Shown piece by piece: positions 1 to 9,128 of a stretch of DNA of 64,000 bases. The first letter of the stretch is position 1, and the number at the start of each line of letters is the position of its first letter. Source of the DNA: Turicibacter bilis (GTDB lineage: Bacteria; Bacillota_I; Bacilli_A; MOL361; Turicibacteraceae); assembly GCF_024499055.1 (NCBI RefSeq), contig NZ_CP071249.1, forward strand, positions 558,001-622,000, written 5' to 3'. Under the pieces are notes generated by a model. That model ran no database searches and was not told where the DNA came from. It saw only the letters and a program-made list of their open reading frames with translations. A program made the translations under genes and the position numbers.

Positions 1-538
1 TTAATTCATATTGCATATCTTGACGTAATTTTAAATCTAATGCACCTAGAGGCTCATCTAATAATAAAACTTTAGGGCGATTAACTAATGCACGAGCAAT
101 GGCAATACGTTGTTGTTGTCCACCTGATAATGAATCAATACTTCGTTTGGCATAATCAGTAAGTTTAATCATTTTTAACATGCGGTTTACACGTTCTGTC
201 ACCTCTGCTTCAGGGACGTTTTTCATACGTAAACCAAACGCGATATTATCAAACACATTTAAATGCGGAAAAAGGGCATATTTTTGGAAGACCGTATTAA
301 TCTCGCGCTTATACGATGGGATTTGAATTAAATCTTTTCCGTTGAATTCAACTTCACCCGATGTTGGTGTATCGAATCCACCAATAATACGTAATAATGT
401 TGTTTTCCCACACCCAGATGGCCCAAGTAATGTCACAAACTCATTCTCATGAATGGTTAAGTCAATCCCTTTTAAAACGATATCCCCATCGTATTCTTTA
501 GTTAAGTTTTTGATTTCAATTAATGGTACTTTAGTCAT
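1..538 (-). CDS. potA: Spermidine/putrescine ABC transporter ATPase PotA (partial, C-terminus cut by window edge)
   Basis: The ATPase energises polyamine import with PotB, PotC and PotD at the inner face of the membrane. The 179 visible residues hold Walker A (GPSGCGKT, about 39-46), the Q-loop (FQKYALFPH), the signature LSGGQQQR and Walker B (VLLLDEP) followed by LGALD. This is the PotA/MalK-type order. Members of the family are about 350-370 residues, so the C-terminal regulatory TOBE part lies outside the window. The ATG at 538 follows a strong AAGGAGG site. The gene lies 22 bp after the XRE-cupin regulator gene on the same strand, so the two are probably one operon. The polyamine assignment rests on family resemblance and the neighbouring regulator; another spermidine-like substrate cannot be excluded. 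Confidence 0.85.
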   Translation of the reverse strand, partial: MTKVPLIEIKNLTKEYDGDIVLKGIDLTIHENEFVTLLGPSGCGKTTLLRIIGGFDTPTSGEVEFNGKDLIQIPSYKREINTVFQKYALFPHLNVFDNIAFGLRMKNVPEAEVTERVNRMLKMIKLTDYAKRSIDSLSGGQQQRIAIARALVNRPKVLLLDEPLGALDLKLRQDMQYEL

Positions 539-560
539 ACTTGACCCTCCTTAAATAATG

Positions 561-1103
561 CTAGAATGTTGGGGGTGTTGCAACCCAAAGAACAGATGCG
601 GGCACTTTTGAATTGTTTTTTAATTTATGATCCACATCCGCTTTATAATAAAAGCTCTCACCTTTTTTAACTTTATATCTTTTGGCACCTAAAACAAGTT
701 CTACCTCACCTTTTAAAACATAACCGAACTCTTCTCCGTGATGTGGCTCATCATCGTAAGACATCCCTCCAGGTTCGAGATCAATAATGATAGGCTCCAT
801 TTCATTTTTTTGGGCATTAGGAATAATCCAACGAATGGTCATATTATAATCTGGTTCTTCTTTTATGAAAACATCCTCCTGTTTAAAAACAATCTTTTCA
901 TCTGATTTTTCATCTGAGAAAAATTCACCCAATGTTGTTCCTAAGGCTTCTAAAATGTCAACAAGTGTTGCAATGGATGGAGAAGCTAAATCACGTTCTA
1001 CTTGAGAAATATATCCTTTAGTTAATTCAGTACGATCAGCTAACTCTTCTTGAGTTAATTGAAGTTCCATTCTTAGGCGCCTTATTTTTTCTCCTATAAT
1101 CAT
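561..1103 (-). CDS. XRE-family regulator with C-terminal cupin domain (PuuR-like), likely controls the pot operon
   Basis: This is a 180-residue transcription factor. Residues about 4-58 form a lambda-repressor-type helix-turn-helix (IRRLRMELQLTQEELA...KGYISQVER). Residues about 105-178 form a small beta-barrel cupin with the HHGEEFGYVL and FYYKADVDH motifs. The architecture matches PuuR-type polyamine or amino-acid responsive regulators. A GTG six bases upstream (1109) is in frame but lies inside the GAGGTG ribosome binding site, so the ATG at 1103 is preferred. It is first in an operon with potA. A near-consensus promoter and a TAAACAA/TTGTTTA palindrome sit directly upstream, which suggests autoregulation. 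The ligand is unknown from sequence. Confidence 0.85.
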   Translation of the reverse strand: MIIGEKIRRLRMELQLTQEELADRTELTKGYISQVERDLASPSIATLVDILEALGTTLGEFFSDEKSDEKIVFKQEDVFIKEEPDYNMTIRWIIPNAQKNEMEPIIIDLEPGGMSYDDEPHHGEEFGYVLKGEVELVLGAKRYKVKKGESFYYKADVDHKLKNNSKVPASVLWVATPPTF

Positions 1104-1132
1104 AATCACACCTCAAATTTCTATTAAATAAA

Positions 1133-1194
1133 TAAACAATTTGTTTACTTATAATAAACCTCTTCTATTATAATATGATTCGTGATTTTGTCAA
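1133..1194 (-). promoter_or_regulatory. Promoter and candidate operator of the regulator-pot operon
   Basis: On the minus strand a -35 TTGACA (1189-1194) and a -10 TATAAT (1167-1172) are separated by 16 bp. Just downstream of the expected start point lies a perfect 7-bp inverted repeat TAAACAA-T-TTGTTTA (1133-1147). A further TAAAC half-site faces it at 1155-1159. Placement of the palindrome over the early transcript suits a repressor operator. Binding by the adjacent XRE protein is inference. Confidence 0.7.
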
Positions 1195-1420
1195 TATTAT
1201 ATCAGTCAAAAATATACCTTTTTTTTAATCAATTTTTACATTTTTTAAGGTGAGCTTCATTCCTTATTGTTTGAGATGCTCGACAATTTATACAAATCCT
1301 CACTTAAAATGAAAAATCATTTTTAGTGACTCCTCTTTTCCTCTTCTATAAAGCTATGTGCCTTTCTAATTTAATTCTTCATCACATTCAAAACCTATTT
1401 CTAACTTAAGTTAAAAATAA

Positions 1421-1462
1421 AAAAACCCAATCAATGAAGAAGGATTTTCTTCATCGATTGAG
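1421..1462 (-). terminator. Intrinsic terminator of typA
   Basis: A 15-bp stem (1426-1440 with 1448-1462, one wobble or mismatch) with a 7-nt loop is followed on the minus strand by a U-rich run. It lies 11 bp after the typA stop codon. The rest of 1195-1420 shows no gene. Confidence 0.9.
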
Positions 1463-1473
1463 TTAAAAAATAA

Positions 1474-3303
1474 TTATTGATCAGCGTATTTTTTACGTTT
1501 ATCGAATTTTTTACGCTCATTTGTATCTAAAATTTTCTTACGTAAGCGAACTGATGTAGGAGTAATTTCTACTAATTCGTCTTCATTAATATATTCTAAG
1601 GCATACTCTAATGTGATTAGACGTGGTTTCTTTAATACAACTGTATTATCTTTACCCGCTGAACGGCAGTTTGTTAATTGTTTTGCACGTGTAACATTGA
1701 CTGCTAAGTCTAAATCTTTGTTGTTTTCACCAACGATCATTCCTTCGTAAACAGGAGCTCCTGGTTCAATGAACATGATTCCGCGATCTTCTAATCCCAT
1801 TAAACCGTAGTTTGTTGCTTTTCCATTTTCCATAGAAACTAAAGCACCATTTTTACGTTCTCCAACTGATCCTTTTTCCATTGGGCGGTATTCAGAGAAT
1901 GTATGGTTGATGATTCCGTAACCTTTTGTTAATGTTAAGAATTCTGTCATGAATCCGATTAAAGCACGAGATGGTACATCATAAATTAAACGAACTTGTC
2001 CATTTTCGTTATGAATCATATTTTGTAATTGACCTTTACGGTATCCCATCGCTTCAATGACACTTCCAACATGTTCTTCAGGTGCTTCGATTTGAACATA
2101 CTCATATGGTTCACATAATACACCATCGATTTCACGAATGATAACTTCTGGTTTAGAAACTTCTAATTCGAATCCTTCACGGCGCATGTTTTCAAGTAAG
2201 ATTGATAAGTGAAGTTCTCCACGTCCTGAAACAACCCACTCTTCTTTTGTTCCAACACGTTCAACTAATAATGAAACGTCACGTTGAATTTCTTTGTATA
2301 AACGTTCATCAATTTTAGATGCTGTCACGTGTTTTCCTTCTTGTCCTGAGAATGGAGAAGAGTTTGTTGAGAATGTCATTTTTAATGTTGGTTCATCAAT
2401 GTGTAAGATTGGTAACGCTTCTTCTTTACCGATTTCACAAACCGTTTCCCCAACGTTGATATCTGGTAAACCAGCGATTGCAACGATATCTCCAGCTTGT
2501 GCTGATTCAATTTCAACACGCTTTAATCCTAAGAATCCAAATAATTTTGTGATACGGAATTGTTGCGTTGATCCATCTAAACGACAGATTGAAACCATTT
2601 GGTTAACATTGATTGTTCCTCGAACGATACGTCCAATCCCAATACGTCCAACATAATCATTATAGTCTAATAAAGCTGGTTGGAATTGTAATGTTCCATT
2701 CGGATCCATTCCTGGATCTGGAATATTTTCTAAGATTGATTCAAAGATTGCTTCCATGTTTTCTTCTTGATCAGCTGGATCAGAGCTTATGCTTGCTGTT
2801 CCGTTTAATGCTGAACAATAAACAACAGGGAATTCTAATTGATCGTCGTCAGCTCCTAATTCGATGAATAATTCTAATACTTCATCAACAACTTCTTCAG
2901 GTCTTGCAGCTGGACGGTCAATTTTATTAACCACCACGATTGGTGTTAATTTTTGCTCTAATGCTTTCTTTAATACGAAACGAGTCTGAGGCATTGTTCC
3001 TTCGTAAGCATCAACAACTAATAAAACACCATCTACCATGTTCATAATACGTTCAACTTCTCCCGCGAAGTCAGCATGTCCTGGTGTATCTAAAATGTTA
3101 ATACGATAATCTTTATAATCAATCGCAGTATTTTTCGCTAAAATCGTAATTCCACGCTCACGCTCTAAATCGTTAGAGTCCATGACACGGTCAGCTACTG
3201 CTTCATTTTCACGGAATGTTCCCGCTTGACGTAATAACTGATCGACTAACGTCGTTTTACCGTGATCGACGTGGGCAATAATGGCAATATTTTTAATATT
3301 CAT
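1474..3303 (-). CDS. typA: Ribosome-associated translational GTPase TypA/BipA
   Basis: This 609-residue GTPase binds the 70S ribosome and supports 50S assembly and stress growth. The start [14 protein letters not shown] gives G1. [13 protein letters not shown] is the switch I region, DTPGHADF is G3 and VVNKIDRP is G4. EF-G-like domains III and V and the BipA-specific C-terminal domain follow, ending in [14 protein letters not shown]. Length matches the family (about 605-615). The ATG at 3303 follows AGAGGTG. It is a monocistronic unit with its own terminator. It is distinguished from LepA, which is present separately at 58.4 kb, by the absence of the LepA C-terminal domain. Confidence 0.97.
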   Translation of the reverse strand: MNIKNIAIIAHVDHGKTTLVDQLLRQAGTFRENEAVADRVMDSNDLERERGITILAKNTAIDYKDYRINILDTPGHADFAGEVERIMNMVDGVLLVVDAYEGTMPQTRFVLKKALEQKLTPIVVVNKIDRPAARPEEVVDEVLELFIELGADDDQLEFPVVYCSALNGTASISSDPADQEENMEAIFESILENIPDPGMDPNGTLQFQPALLDYNDYVGRIGIGRIVRGTINVNQMVSICRLDGSTQQFRITKLFGFLGLKRVEIESAQAGDIVAIAGLPDINVGETVCEIGKEEALPILHIDEPTLKMTFSTNSSPFSGQEGKHVTASKIDERLYKEIQRDVSLLVERVGTKEEWVVSGRGELHLSILLENMRREGFELEVSKPEVIIREIDGVLCEPYEYVQIEAPEEHVGSVIEAMGYRKGQLQNMIHNENGQVRLIYDVPSRALIGFMTEFLTLTKGYGIINHTFSEYRPMEKGSVGERKNGALVSMENGKATNYGLMGLEDRGIMFIEPGAPVYEGMIVGENNKDLDLAVNVTRAKQLTNCRSAGKDNTVVLKKPRLITLEYALEYINEDELVEITPTSVRLRKKILDTNERKKFDKRKKYADQ

Positions 3304-3346
3304 ATAGGCACCTCTGTCTGGTAAATTTAAAATTTCATACTGAAAT

Positions 3347-3376
3347 ATTATACAACAAAATAAGAGTTCCTGTATC
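3347..3376 (-). promoter_or_regulatory. Probable typA promoter
   Basis: A perfect -10 TATAAT (3347-3352) lies 18 bp from a weak -35 GATACA (3371-3376), about 45 bp before the typA start. The remainder of 3377-3512 shows no gene. Confidence 0.45.
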
Positions 3377-3512
3377 GAAATTTGACTTAAAATTATGAAA
3401 AATTTTCAAAAGCCTTTTCAAATCGATGTCACCTCTACATGATCAACGCCTTTATTATCATGACGCTTGTCACTTATAATATCCATAAACTTTACTTCCA
3501 ACTCTAGACAAC

Positions 3513-3541
3513 CAAAAAAGATGAGCTAATACGCTCATCTT
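3513..3541 (-). terminator. Intrinsic terminator of holA
   Basis: The 9-bp stem AAGATGAGC (read on the minus strand) overlaps the holA stop codon, has a 6-nt loop and runs into a six-U tract at 3513-3518. Confidence 0.9.
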
Positions 3542-4505
3542 ATAAATTTAGGATAAACATCTCTAGTGCTAACTCTTTTTGTAGTACACCAGATTTAATC
3601 TTATAATCAATATCCGCTAATTGATATAAATACTTTGCAATCGTCTCTTGTTCAAAACGATGGGATTGTCCATGAATTAACTTCACACGATACGGATGCA
3701 CATTAAGTGTTTTTGCAATATCAGTCTCACGATAGCCTTGTTTACTTAGCCCAATCACTTGAGACATTAATCGAAATTGATTCGCAATTAAAATGAGTAA
3801 CTTAAATGGCTCTTCATTTTGTGTCATTAAATCTTCATAGATGAGATAAGCCTCTTTAATCTTACGTTGAACCAGTGCATCTGTTAGTAAAAACACGTTA
3901 TCTTCTAATTGACGGGCCACTAACAACTCAACGACTTCTACTGATAAAATTTTTGATGGTTGATCAATGAAATAAAGATAAATCTTCTCAATTTCATGGT
4001 ACAGCACATCAATTTTAGCATGGGTCAATTTAATCAATAATTCTATGGCTTTTGGATGACATTCAATTCCTTCAGCTTTTAACTTCTTCTCTGCCCACTG
4101 TTTGAGCGATTGCTCTGAATAAGTTTCAAATGTAAACACTTCTGATTGCTTCCTTAAAATCTTTACTACTTTTTTACGTTCATCGAGTTTTTCATAAGGA
4201 GCATAAATAATGAGGATATTTTCTGTCACAGGATGTTCTAAAAAGTTTATAAAAGCATTTAAATCATGTGCGGGATCACCCTTCCCCTCCTTACCAGTTA
4301 AAAAGGATGGGTTACGAACGATCACCGCTTTTTTATTACTTAAGAAGGCGACTGTTTGTAAATCAAAAAGTGCTTCTTGAATGGTCGCTTCTTTCATGTC
4401 ATAGGACACCACATCGAATGATTCAATTTGATGTTTCGTTAATAAATCATTAATTTTTTTCTCGCACAAAACTGTTTGTTCGCCGAGGATTGTATAAATC
4501 GCCAT
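3540..4505 (-). CDS. holA: DNA polymerase III delta subunit HolA
   Basis: HolA is the clamp-loader subunit that opens the beta sliding clamp. The 321 residues match the family length (about 340). An N-terminal AAA-like fold begins AIYTILGEQTVLCEKKINDLL, with NILIIYAPYEKLDERKKVVK about residues 95-115. The C-terminal helical region has LLILIANQFRLMSQVIGLSKQG and the typical DIDYKIKSG...LALEMFILNL tail. The ATG at 4505 follows GAGGTGA. It lies downstream of comEC as in Bacillus subtilis. The rpsT gene that usually sits near it is not in this window. Confidence 0.92.
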   Translation of the reverse strand: MAIYTILGEQTVLCEKKINDLLTKHQIESFDVVSYDMKEATIQEALFDLQTVAFLSNKKAVIVRNPSFLTGKEGKGDPAHDLNAFINFLEHPVTENILIIYAPYEKLDERKKVVKILRKQSEVFTFETYSEQSLKQWAEKKLKAEGIECHPKAIELLIKLTHAKIDVLYHEIEKIYLYFIDQPSKILSVEVVELLVARQLEDNVFLLTDALVQRKIKEAYLIYEDLMTQNEEPFKLLILIANQFRLMSQVIGLSKQGYRETDIAKTLNVHPYRVKLIHGQSHRFEQETIAKYLYQLADIDYKIKSGVLQKELALEMFILNL

Positions 4506-4678
4506 GGCTTCACCTCACTCTTATTTTAACATAAAACAAATTCTTCAAACAAGATGACCGTAAGTTCTTTTCAATCATGACGAGAATGGTTGCTTTTTTA
4601 TGGATTCATTGAGCTACCATTTTTATAAAACGAGATATTTAGAGTATTATCTAATTTTTTAATTTTTAAATAAAATAA

Positions 4679-6877
4679 TCAATGAAATCGATGAACTAAA
4701 GTTTTACCTCTCTTCATTTCAAATTGAATCGTTCCATCAACCTGCGTATTAAGGAGTGGAATGTTTAATGTTGATAAGGTCGATAAAAATTCCTGGCTAG
4801 GATGGCCATAGCGATTATTTTTTCCACTGGAAACGACACTAATAGATGGCGCGAGTTGTTCTAGAAAGAATAATGAATTCGATGTCTTTGAACCATGATG
4901 TGCCGCTTTATAAACATCTAGCTTTAATCCTGGATACTGGGAAAGAATATCTGTCTCCACTTCTGTACTTATATCTCCTGTTAATAAAACAGTTAAATCA
5001 GAAATGTCAACCGTCAATACGAGTGATTGATCATTTTCATTAGCTTGCTTCTCATCAGGTTGTAAAAAGGTTAATGTTTGATTTCCACAAGTTAATGTAT
5101 CATTCGTTTTTGGAGTTAAAATATTCACATTTAATTGTTTAGCTAATTTAATGACATCCTTTAATCGTTCACTCTCTGAATACTTAGGAACAACTAAATG
5201 TTTAACATTGAACGTTTCCATTAATGAAGTAGCTTCTCCAATGTGATCAACATCACCATGAGATAAGATTAAATAATCAATCGCTCTAATCCCTTCCCCT
5301 AACAAATACGGCTCTAATGTTTGATTAAAAATGGAAGTTACCTCACCTGTAAACGAGACTTTTCCTCCTGTATCAACAACAATCGTACAACGTTGATAGG
5401 GGGATTGAATAATCGTACTATCTCCTTGTCCAACATCTAAAAAGGTGACTTTACTTGTCGGTTGGGCACTTCTGACTATCTCTAAAAGAACAAAGGTTGA
5501 CACCAAAACAATCATCCATTTTTTAGACTGACTATTTTTTTCAACGAACCAACCTGCTAAAAAGAGCAATAAAATCATTAAAATGACCATTGATAAATTA
5601 AGACTCCCAATGACCCAACGAAGATCCAAGTACTTTCCCGCTACAAGGATGACCTGTTCAAAGACACTTAAGATTTTTTCTGTAATTAAAGAAAATGGTG
5701 GAATCACTAGCGTTATCAATAGGCAAGGAATCAAAAGAGTCGTGACAACTGGAATTAAAACTAAATTAGACACGTAACTTAACAGATTAATAGAATAATC
5801 TTGCGAAATTTGAATTGGTAAGATCGCAAGTTGAGCTAAAAAGGGGATGATAAAAAAAGTGACCTTGGGTGAAAGGGGCTTAATAACTGATTGACATATA
5901 ATCAAACAAAAGGTTAACCAATAGGAATAAATAAAGCCGATTTGATACACTTGTAGTGGAAAAGCGATGAAATTGATTAAAAAGACGATAGAGAAAATAT
6001 CGAGTGAAGAAAGATTCCATTTAAATCTTGAATTAACCTTTGCTAGGATCGCCATACTGGCCGCTCGCACAATCGATGGACTCGCTCCACTAATCATCAT
6101 GAAACAAAAAAGTAACATCACTACCATTAAATCAGCTAATTCTTGAATGACCCCTAAACGCTTGAGCACATAACTGACTATTCCTACTAATAAACCAACA
6201 TGTAATCCGCTGACCGCAAACAAATGAATAATACCAAGGGTCGCATAGCTATCACTGACCTCTTCAGATAAGTCATTCCGGACTCCTAAAAACCAGGATT
6301 GAAGATAAGTTGCTGTTAAAGGGGGATAATGTTCTTTGATCCAATTGACCAATTCAAACTGATAGGCTCTAACCGACCACTCTTGATCAATCACTCGTGT
6401 TGAAGACAGATAAATGGTTCCTTTCATTCCATTAGATTGTAGATATTGTTTAAAGTTAAAGGCATGAGGAACCGTCGGATTAGTGATTTCTGAGACTTCC
6501 GTATTGACGTCGATCCAATCACCTGGCATTAATCGTGGCGTTGAGTTGGTAAGTGTTAAATAATAAAGACCCGCTTCTGTTTGTACTTTAGCTATTTGCT
6601 TTTCTTCATTTTGCTTTTTCACTTCTATTACTTTTGCTTTATCTATATAGATTAAATCATCACTTTTGACCTGGACGGATGTTAACGCAACATCAATGTA
6701 AATCATAGATATGAGACTTATAAGGAAATAAATCCAGTATGTCTTAGGAAATCGTTTAAAATAGACAAAACCCATTAAAAGCAAGATAAAAACGCCTTCC
6801 TTTATGAGTAATCCGACAATGACACTTACAACAATATAAATCACATGTTGCCGAAATTTAAAGTTCAAGAGAATCAC
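4679..6877 (-). CDS. comEC: Competence membrane channel ComEC (DNA import)
   Basis: ComEC forms the inner-membrane pore for single-stranded DNA in natural transformation. The first 60 residues are strongly hydrophobic and an OB-like soluble stretch (about 70-170) follows. The competence domain then brings many membrane helices, with LFAVSGLHVGLLVG at its start. From about residue 475 a metallo-beta-lactamase-like domain follows (FLDVGQGDS, LSHGDVDHIGEA, AAHHGSKTSN). At 732 residues it is full length. It overlaps the end of comEA by 20 bp, so translation is coupled. The start is uncertain: the GTG at 6877 has no clear ribosome binding site and later starts are possible. comEB is absent between comEA and comEC. 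Confidence 0.93.
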   Translation of the reverse strand: MILLNFKFRQHVIYIVVSVIVGLLIKEGVFILLLMGFVYFKRFPKTYWIYFLISLISMIYIDVALTSVQVKSDDLIYIDKAKVIEVKKQNEEKQIAKVQTEAGLYYLTLTNSTPRLMPGDWIDVNTEVSEITNPTVPHAFNFKQYLQSNGMKGTIYLSSTRVIDQEWSVRAYQFELVNWIKEHYPPLTATYLQSWFLGVRNDLSEEVSDSYATLGIIHLFAVSGLHVGLLVGIVSYVLKRLGVIQELADLMVVMLLFCFMMISGASPSIVRAASMAILAKVNSRFKWNLSSLDIFSIVFLINFIAFPLQVYQIGFIYSYWLTFCLIICQSVIKPLSPKVTFFIIPFLAQLAILPIQISQDYSINLLSYVSNLVLIPVVTTLLIPCLLITLVIPPFSLITEKILSVFEQVILVAGKYLDLRWVIGSLNLSMVILMILLLFLAGWFVEKNSQSKKWMIVLVSTFVLLEIVRSAQPTSKVTFLDVGQGDSTIIQSPYQRCTIVVDTGGKVSFTGEVTSIFNQTLEPYLLGEGIRAIDYLILSHGDVDHIGEATSLMETFNVKHLVVPKYSESERLKDVIKLAKQLNVNILTPKTNDTLTCGNQTLTFLQPDEKQANENDQSLVLTVDISDLTVLLTGDISTEVETDILSQYPGLKLDVYKAAHHGSKTSNSLFFLEQLAPSISVVSSGKNNRYGHPSQEFLSTLSTLNIPLLNTQVDGTIQFEMKRGKTLVHRFH

Positions 6878-7454
6878 GCAACTTTTCTAGTGTCTTTTCT
6901 CCAATCCCACTCACATTCGTTAACTCGTCAATTGACTTAAACTTTCCAAACTCCTCCCGATAATTAATAATAGCTGCCGCTTTAGAGGGACCAATCCCGG
7001 GTAACGTTTCAAGTTCTCCTACAGTTGCTTGATTAAGAGAGACCTTTTTCTCATCTTGCGAAGGGCTCCATGCATCAGTTGAAGTATTATTTATTTCTTC
7101 ATCTAGATGTGGAACATAGATGACCATTTCATCACTAATTTTTTGTGCTAAATTAATGGCTGTTTCATTAGCCATCTCTAAAAAGCCTCCAGCTAATTGA
7201 ATCACATCATGAACTCTTAAATGCTCTTCAACCTCATACACACCTGGAAAATTAACTTGGCCCTTAACATCCACAATATAATGGTTGACTTCTTCTTCAG
7301 CGCTTTCTATCTCTTCTATTTCAGTGACTTCGCGTTCATTTTCTACATAACTGTCTAATGAAACCGAATCAATAGAAGAAGGAGATGGATTTAAATAAAA
7401 AATTGTTATCATGATTAACGAAGCTAATCCAATAATGATTATTTGCTTTTTCAT
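6858..7454 (-). CDS. comEA: Competence DNA-binding protein ComEA
   Basis: ComEA is a membrane-anchored receptor that binds double-stranded DNA outside the cell and hands it to ComEC. One N-terminal membrane helix (IIIIGLASLIMITIFYL) is followed by an acidic linker. A SLBB-like domain comes next (YIVDVKGQVNFPGVYEV...AGGFLEMAN). The C-terminal helix-hairpin-helix pair is VSLNQATVGELETLPGIGPSKAAAIINYRE. The ATG at 7454 is 6 bp after GAGGTG; the in-frame GTG at 7463 lies inside that site and was rejected. 198 residues is normal. It forms an operon with comEC. Confidence 0.94.
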   Translation of the reverse strand: MKKQIIIIGLASLIMITIFYLNPSPSSIDSVSLDSYVENEREVTEIEEIESAEEEVNHYIVDVKGQVNFPGVYEVEEHLRVHDVIQLAGGFLEMANETAINLAQKISDEMVIYVPHLDEEINNTSTDAWSPSQDEKKVSLNQATVGELETLPGIGPSKAAAIINYREEFGKFKSIDELTNVSGIGEKTLEKLRDSLEL

Positions 7455-7536
7455 GAGTATCACCTCATTTTAACTTACGTTAATCACCGTTCAATTCCTT
7501 TTTATTTGACAGATTGTAATATTAAGTGCGACACAT

Positions 7537-7565
7537 AAAAAATCCTAGATTCTATTCTAGGATTT
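7537..7565 (-). terminator. Intrinsic terminator of the small membrane-protein gene
   Basis: A perfect 10-bp stem (7540-7549 with 7556-7565) overlaps the stop codon of the gene at 7552 and leads into a short U run. Confidence 0.8.
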
Positions 7566-7737
7566 CATCCCAATCATAATTTTTTTCTTCAAGATGTATT
7601 TTCAATTGCTCCAACTGATCGTGATCAAATGTTTTTGTATCTGACGTATAGAATAAACAAACTAAAGTTAAAGCTAAGAGTAACAAGCCGGAAACGCCAC
7701 ACATAAATTTATCAAGGCTTGACATTTTCACATCCAT
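7552..7737 (-). CDS. Small single-pass membrane protein, unknown function
   Basis: This is a 61-residue protein that I do not recognise. Residues about 12-30 form one membrane helix (CGVSGLLLLALTLVCLFY). The charged cytosolic-type tail HDQLEQLKIHLEEKNYDWDEILE may form a short helix. A terminator overlaps its stop codon and supports a real transcript. The start is uncertain: an ATG at 7737 (or GTG at 7740) has only a weak AAGAAG site. A later ATG at codon 6 is also possible. It sits between the yqe ribosome cluster and comEA. Confidence 0.55.
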   Translation of the reverse strand: MDVKMSSLDKFMCGVSGLLLLALTLVCLFYTSDTKTFDHDQLEQLKIHLEEKNYDWDEILE

Positions 7738-7803
7738 CACTTCTTTCGCAAAAGATATGATATTTTATGTTAATTGCCTAGATTGGGTGAGTATATCCTT
7801 AGA

Positions 7804-7827
7804 ATAAAAAAGAGCCTTATGGCTCTT
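7804..7827 (-). terminator. Orphan intrinsic terminator
   Basis: A perfect 7-bp stem AAGAGCC/GGCTCTT with a 4-nt loop is followed on the minus strand by a U run. No gene lies between it and the terminator at 7929-7984, about 100 bp upstream. The two would bracket a very short transcript. Confidence 0.7.
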
Positions 7828-7928
7828 ATACTAATAAACATACAACCGTTAAAATAACAACAACTCATGGAGAACCACTACATAAAAACTTTTCTATTTT
7901 TTAGTTGATACGATTAGTTTTCATAACA

Positions 7929-7984
7929 AAAAAAGCACCTCATATCCCTTAATTTTTTATTACAAGGATATAAGATGCTTTTTT
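7929..7984. terminator. Terminator of the yhbY-yqeK-rsfS-yqeM operon, possibly bidirectional
   Basis: A long imperfect hairpin has a 9-bp outer stem AAAAAAGCA/TGCTTTTTT and a 6-bp inner stem ATATCC/GGATAT. It is A-rich on one side and T-rich on the other. It lies 60 bp after the yqeM stop codon. Confidence 0.75.
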
Positions 7985-8043
7985 ATTATTATTTAAATTG
8001 AATAATTGTTATGATAATACTTTAATCTAATCGATATGACTAT

Positions 8044-8769
8044 CTATTTTTGAGCCACGAAGACGATGCGTTCTGATTCTTCTGTTGGGGCTTCATCTAA
8101 GAAATCAGCTGAGATTTCTAAGATTTTGAATCCGATGTCTTCTAGCCATTGTCTGTACTCTTCAATCGCAAAGGTACGTTGATAGTGTGTTTCTTCGAAA
8201 CGCTCATAACGTTCTCCTTCACGTTTAAAGAATGTTAATTCGTGTTCAATGCTGTATGGATATTTTCCTTCACAAACATGCCAGATATACGTTAAATCTG
8301 GATTTGTATCAGCATATAAGTAATCTTGGAAGATTTCAGTCACTTTAAATAATGAGTGAACATCAAAGATTAAAATGCCACCTTCTTTTAAACTTTCATA
8401 AAGATGTCTAAATGTTTGAAACACTTCTGTATCTTTTTTTAAGTAATTTAATGAATCGACGTAAATAACCGCTCCATCAAATCCACTAAATCCTTCTAAA
8501 CGGCACATATCTTGTTGAACATAATGAATGCCTAAGCCTTCTGATAATGTTTTTTCATAAGCAAGTGATAACATATCTTCTGATAGGTCGATTCCAGTGA
8601 CGTTATATCCTTCTTTTGCTAAAAGAATTGAAATTGTTCCTGTTCCACATCCTACATCTAAGATTGAACTTCCAATCGGTAAGTATTGCTTTGTTTTCGC
8701 AATCCATTTATGATAAGGAACATCTTGCATTAAAATATCATAATAATATGAAAATGCTTCGTATGCCAT
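8044..8769 (-). CDS. yqeM: Class I SAM-dependent methyltransferase, YqeM-like
   Basis: The protein has 241 residues. Motif I is ILDVGCGTGTISILLA (about 35-50), followed by VTGIDLSEDML (motif II) and an aromatic DGAVIYVDSLNYL region. The substrate is unknown. The synteny rsfS-yqeM matches Bacillus subtilis. Its ATG overlaps the rsfS stop codon as TAATG, so translation is coupled to the ribosome-silencing factor. This suggests a role close to ribosome biology, but that is inference from position only. Confidence 0.85.
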   Translation of the reverse strand: MAYEAFSYYYDILMQDVPYHKWIAKTKQYLPIGSSILDVGCGTGTISILLAKEGYNVTGIDLSEDMLSLAYEKTLSEGLGIHYVQQDMCRLEGFSGFDGAVIYVDSLNYLKKDTEVFQTFRHLYESLKEGGILIFDVHSLFKVTEIFQDYLYADTNPDLTYIWHVCEGKYPYSIEHELTFFKREGERYERFEETHYQRTFAIEEYRQWLEDIGFKILEISADFLDEAPTEESERIVFVAQK

Positions 8770-9128
8770 TAGACTAACATCCCTTCGATATTCACACGAG
8801 GAACGTCAGCCCATAATTTTTCTAAGTTATACTCTAAACGAGTTTCTGGTGTAAAGACATGAACAACGATTGTTCCAAAGTCAGCTAAAACCCACTCAGC
8901 ATGGTGTGCTCCTTCAATATGTTTTAATGTTAAATCTGTTGTTCCTTCTAAATCTTTTAATTCACGAATGATCCCTTGAGCTAAACGGTCATTTTTAGCT
9001 GTTGTGATAATCATGTAATCATAGATTGGTGAATGGTTTTGCATATCTAAAACAACGATATCTTCTGCATGTTTTTCATCTAAAGATTTTACGAATTTTG
9101 CTAAGTTTTCCAAATAAATCAACTCCAT
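8769..9128 (-). CDS. rsfS: Ribosomal silencing factor RsfS
   Basis: RsfS binds ribosomal protein uL14 on the 50S subunit and blocks joining with 30S when nutrients are scarce. The 119 residues fit the family. The hallmark stretches are ILDMQN-like VVLDMQNHSPIYDYMIITTA (about 24-44), HIEGAHHAEWVLADFGTIVVHVF and the final YNLEKLWAD. Both ends overlap neighbours in TAATG junctions (with yqeK before and yqeM after), giving a tight translationally coupled unit. Confidence 0.95.
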   Translation of the reverse strand: MELIYLENLAKFVKSLDEKHAEDIVVLDMQNHSPIYDYMIITTAKNDRLAQGIIRELKDLEGTTDLTLKHIEGAHHAEWVLADFGTIVVHVFTPETRLEYNLEKLWADVPRVNIEGMLV

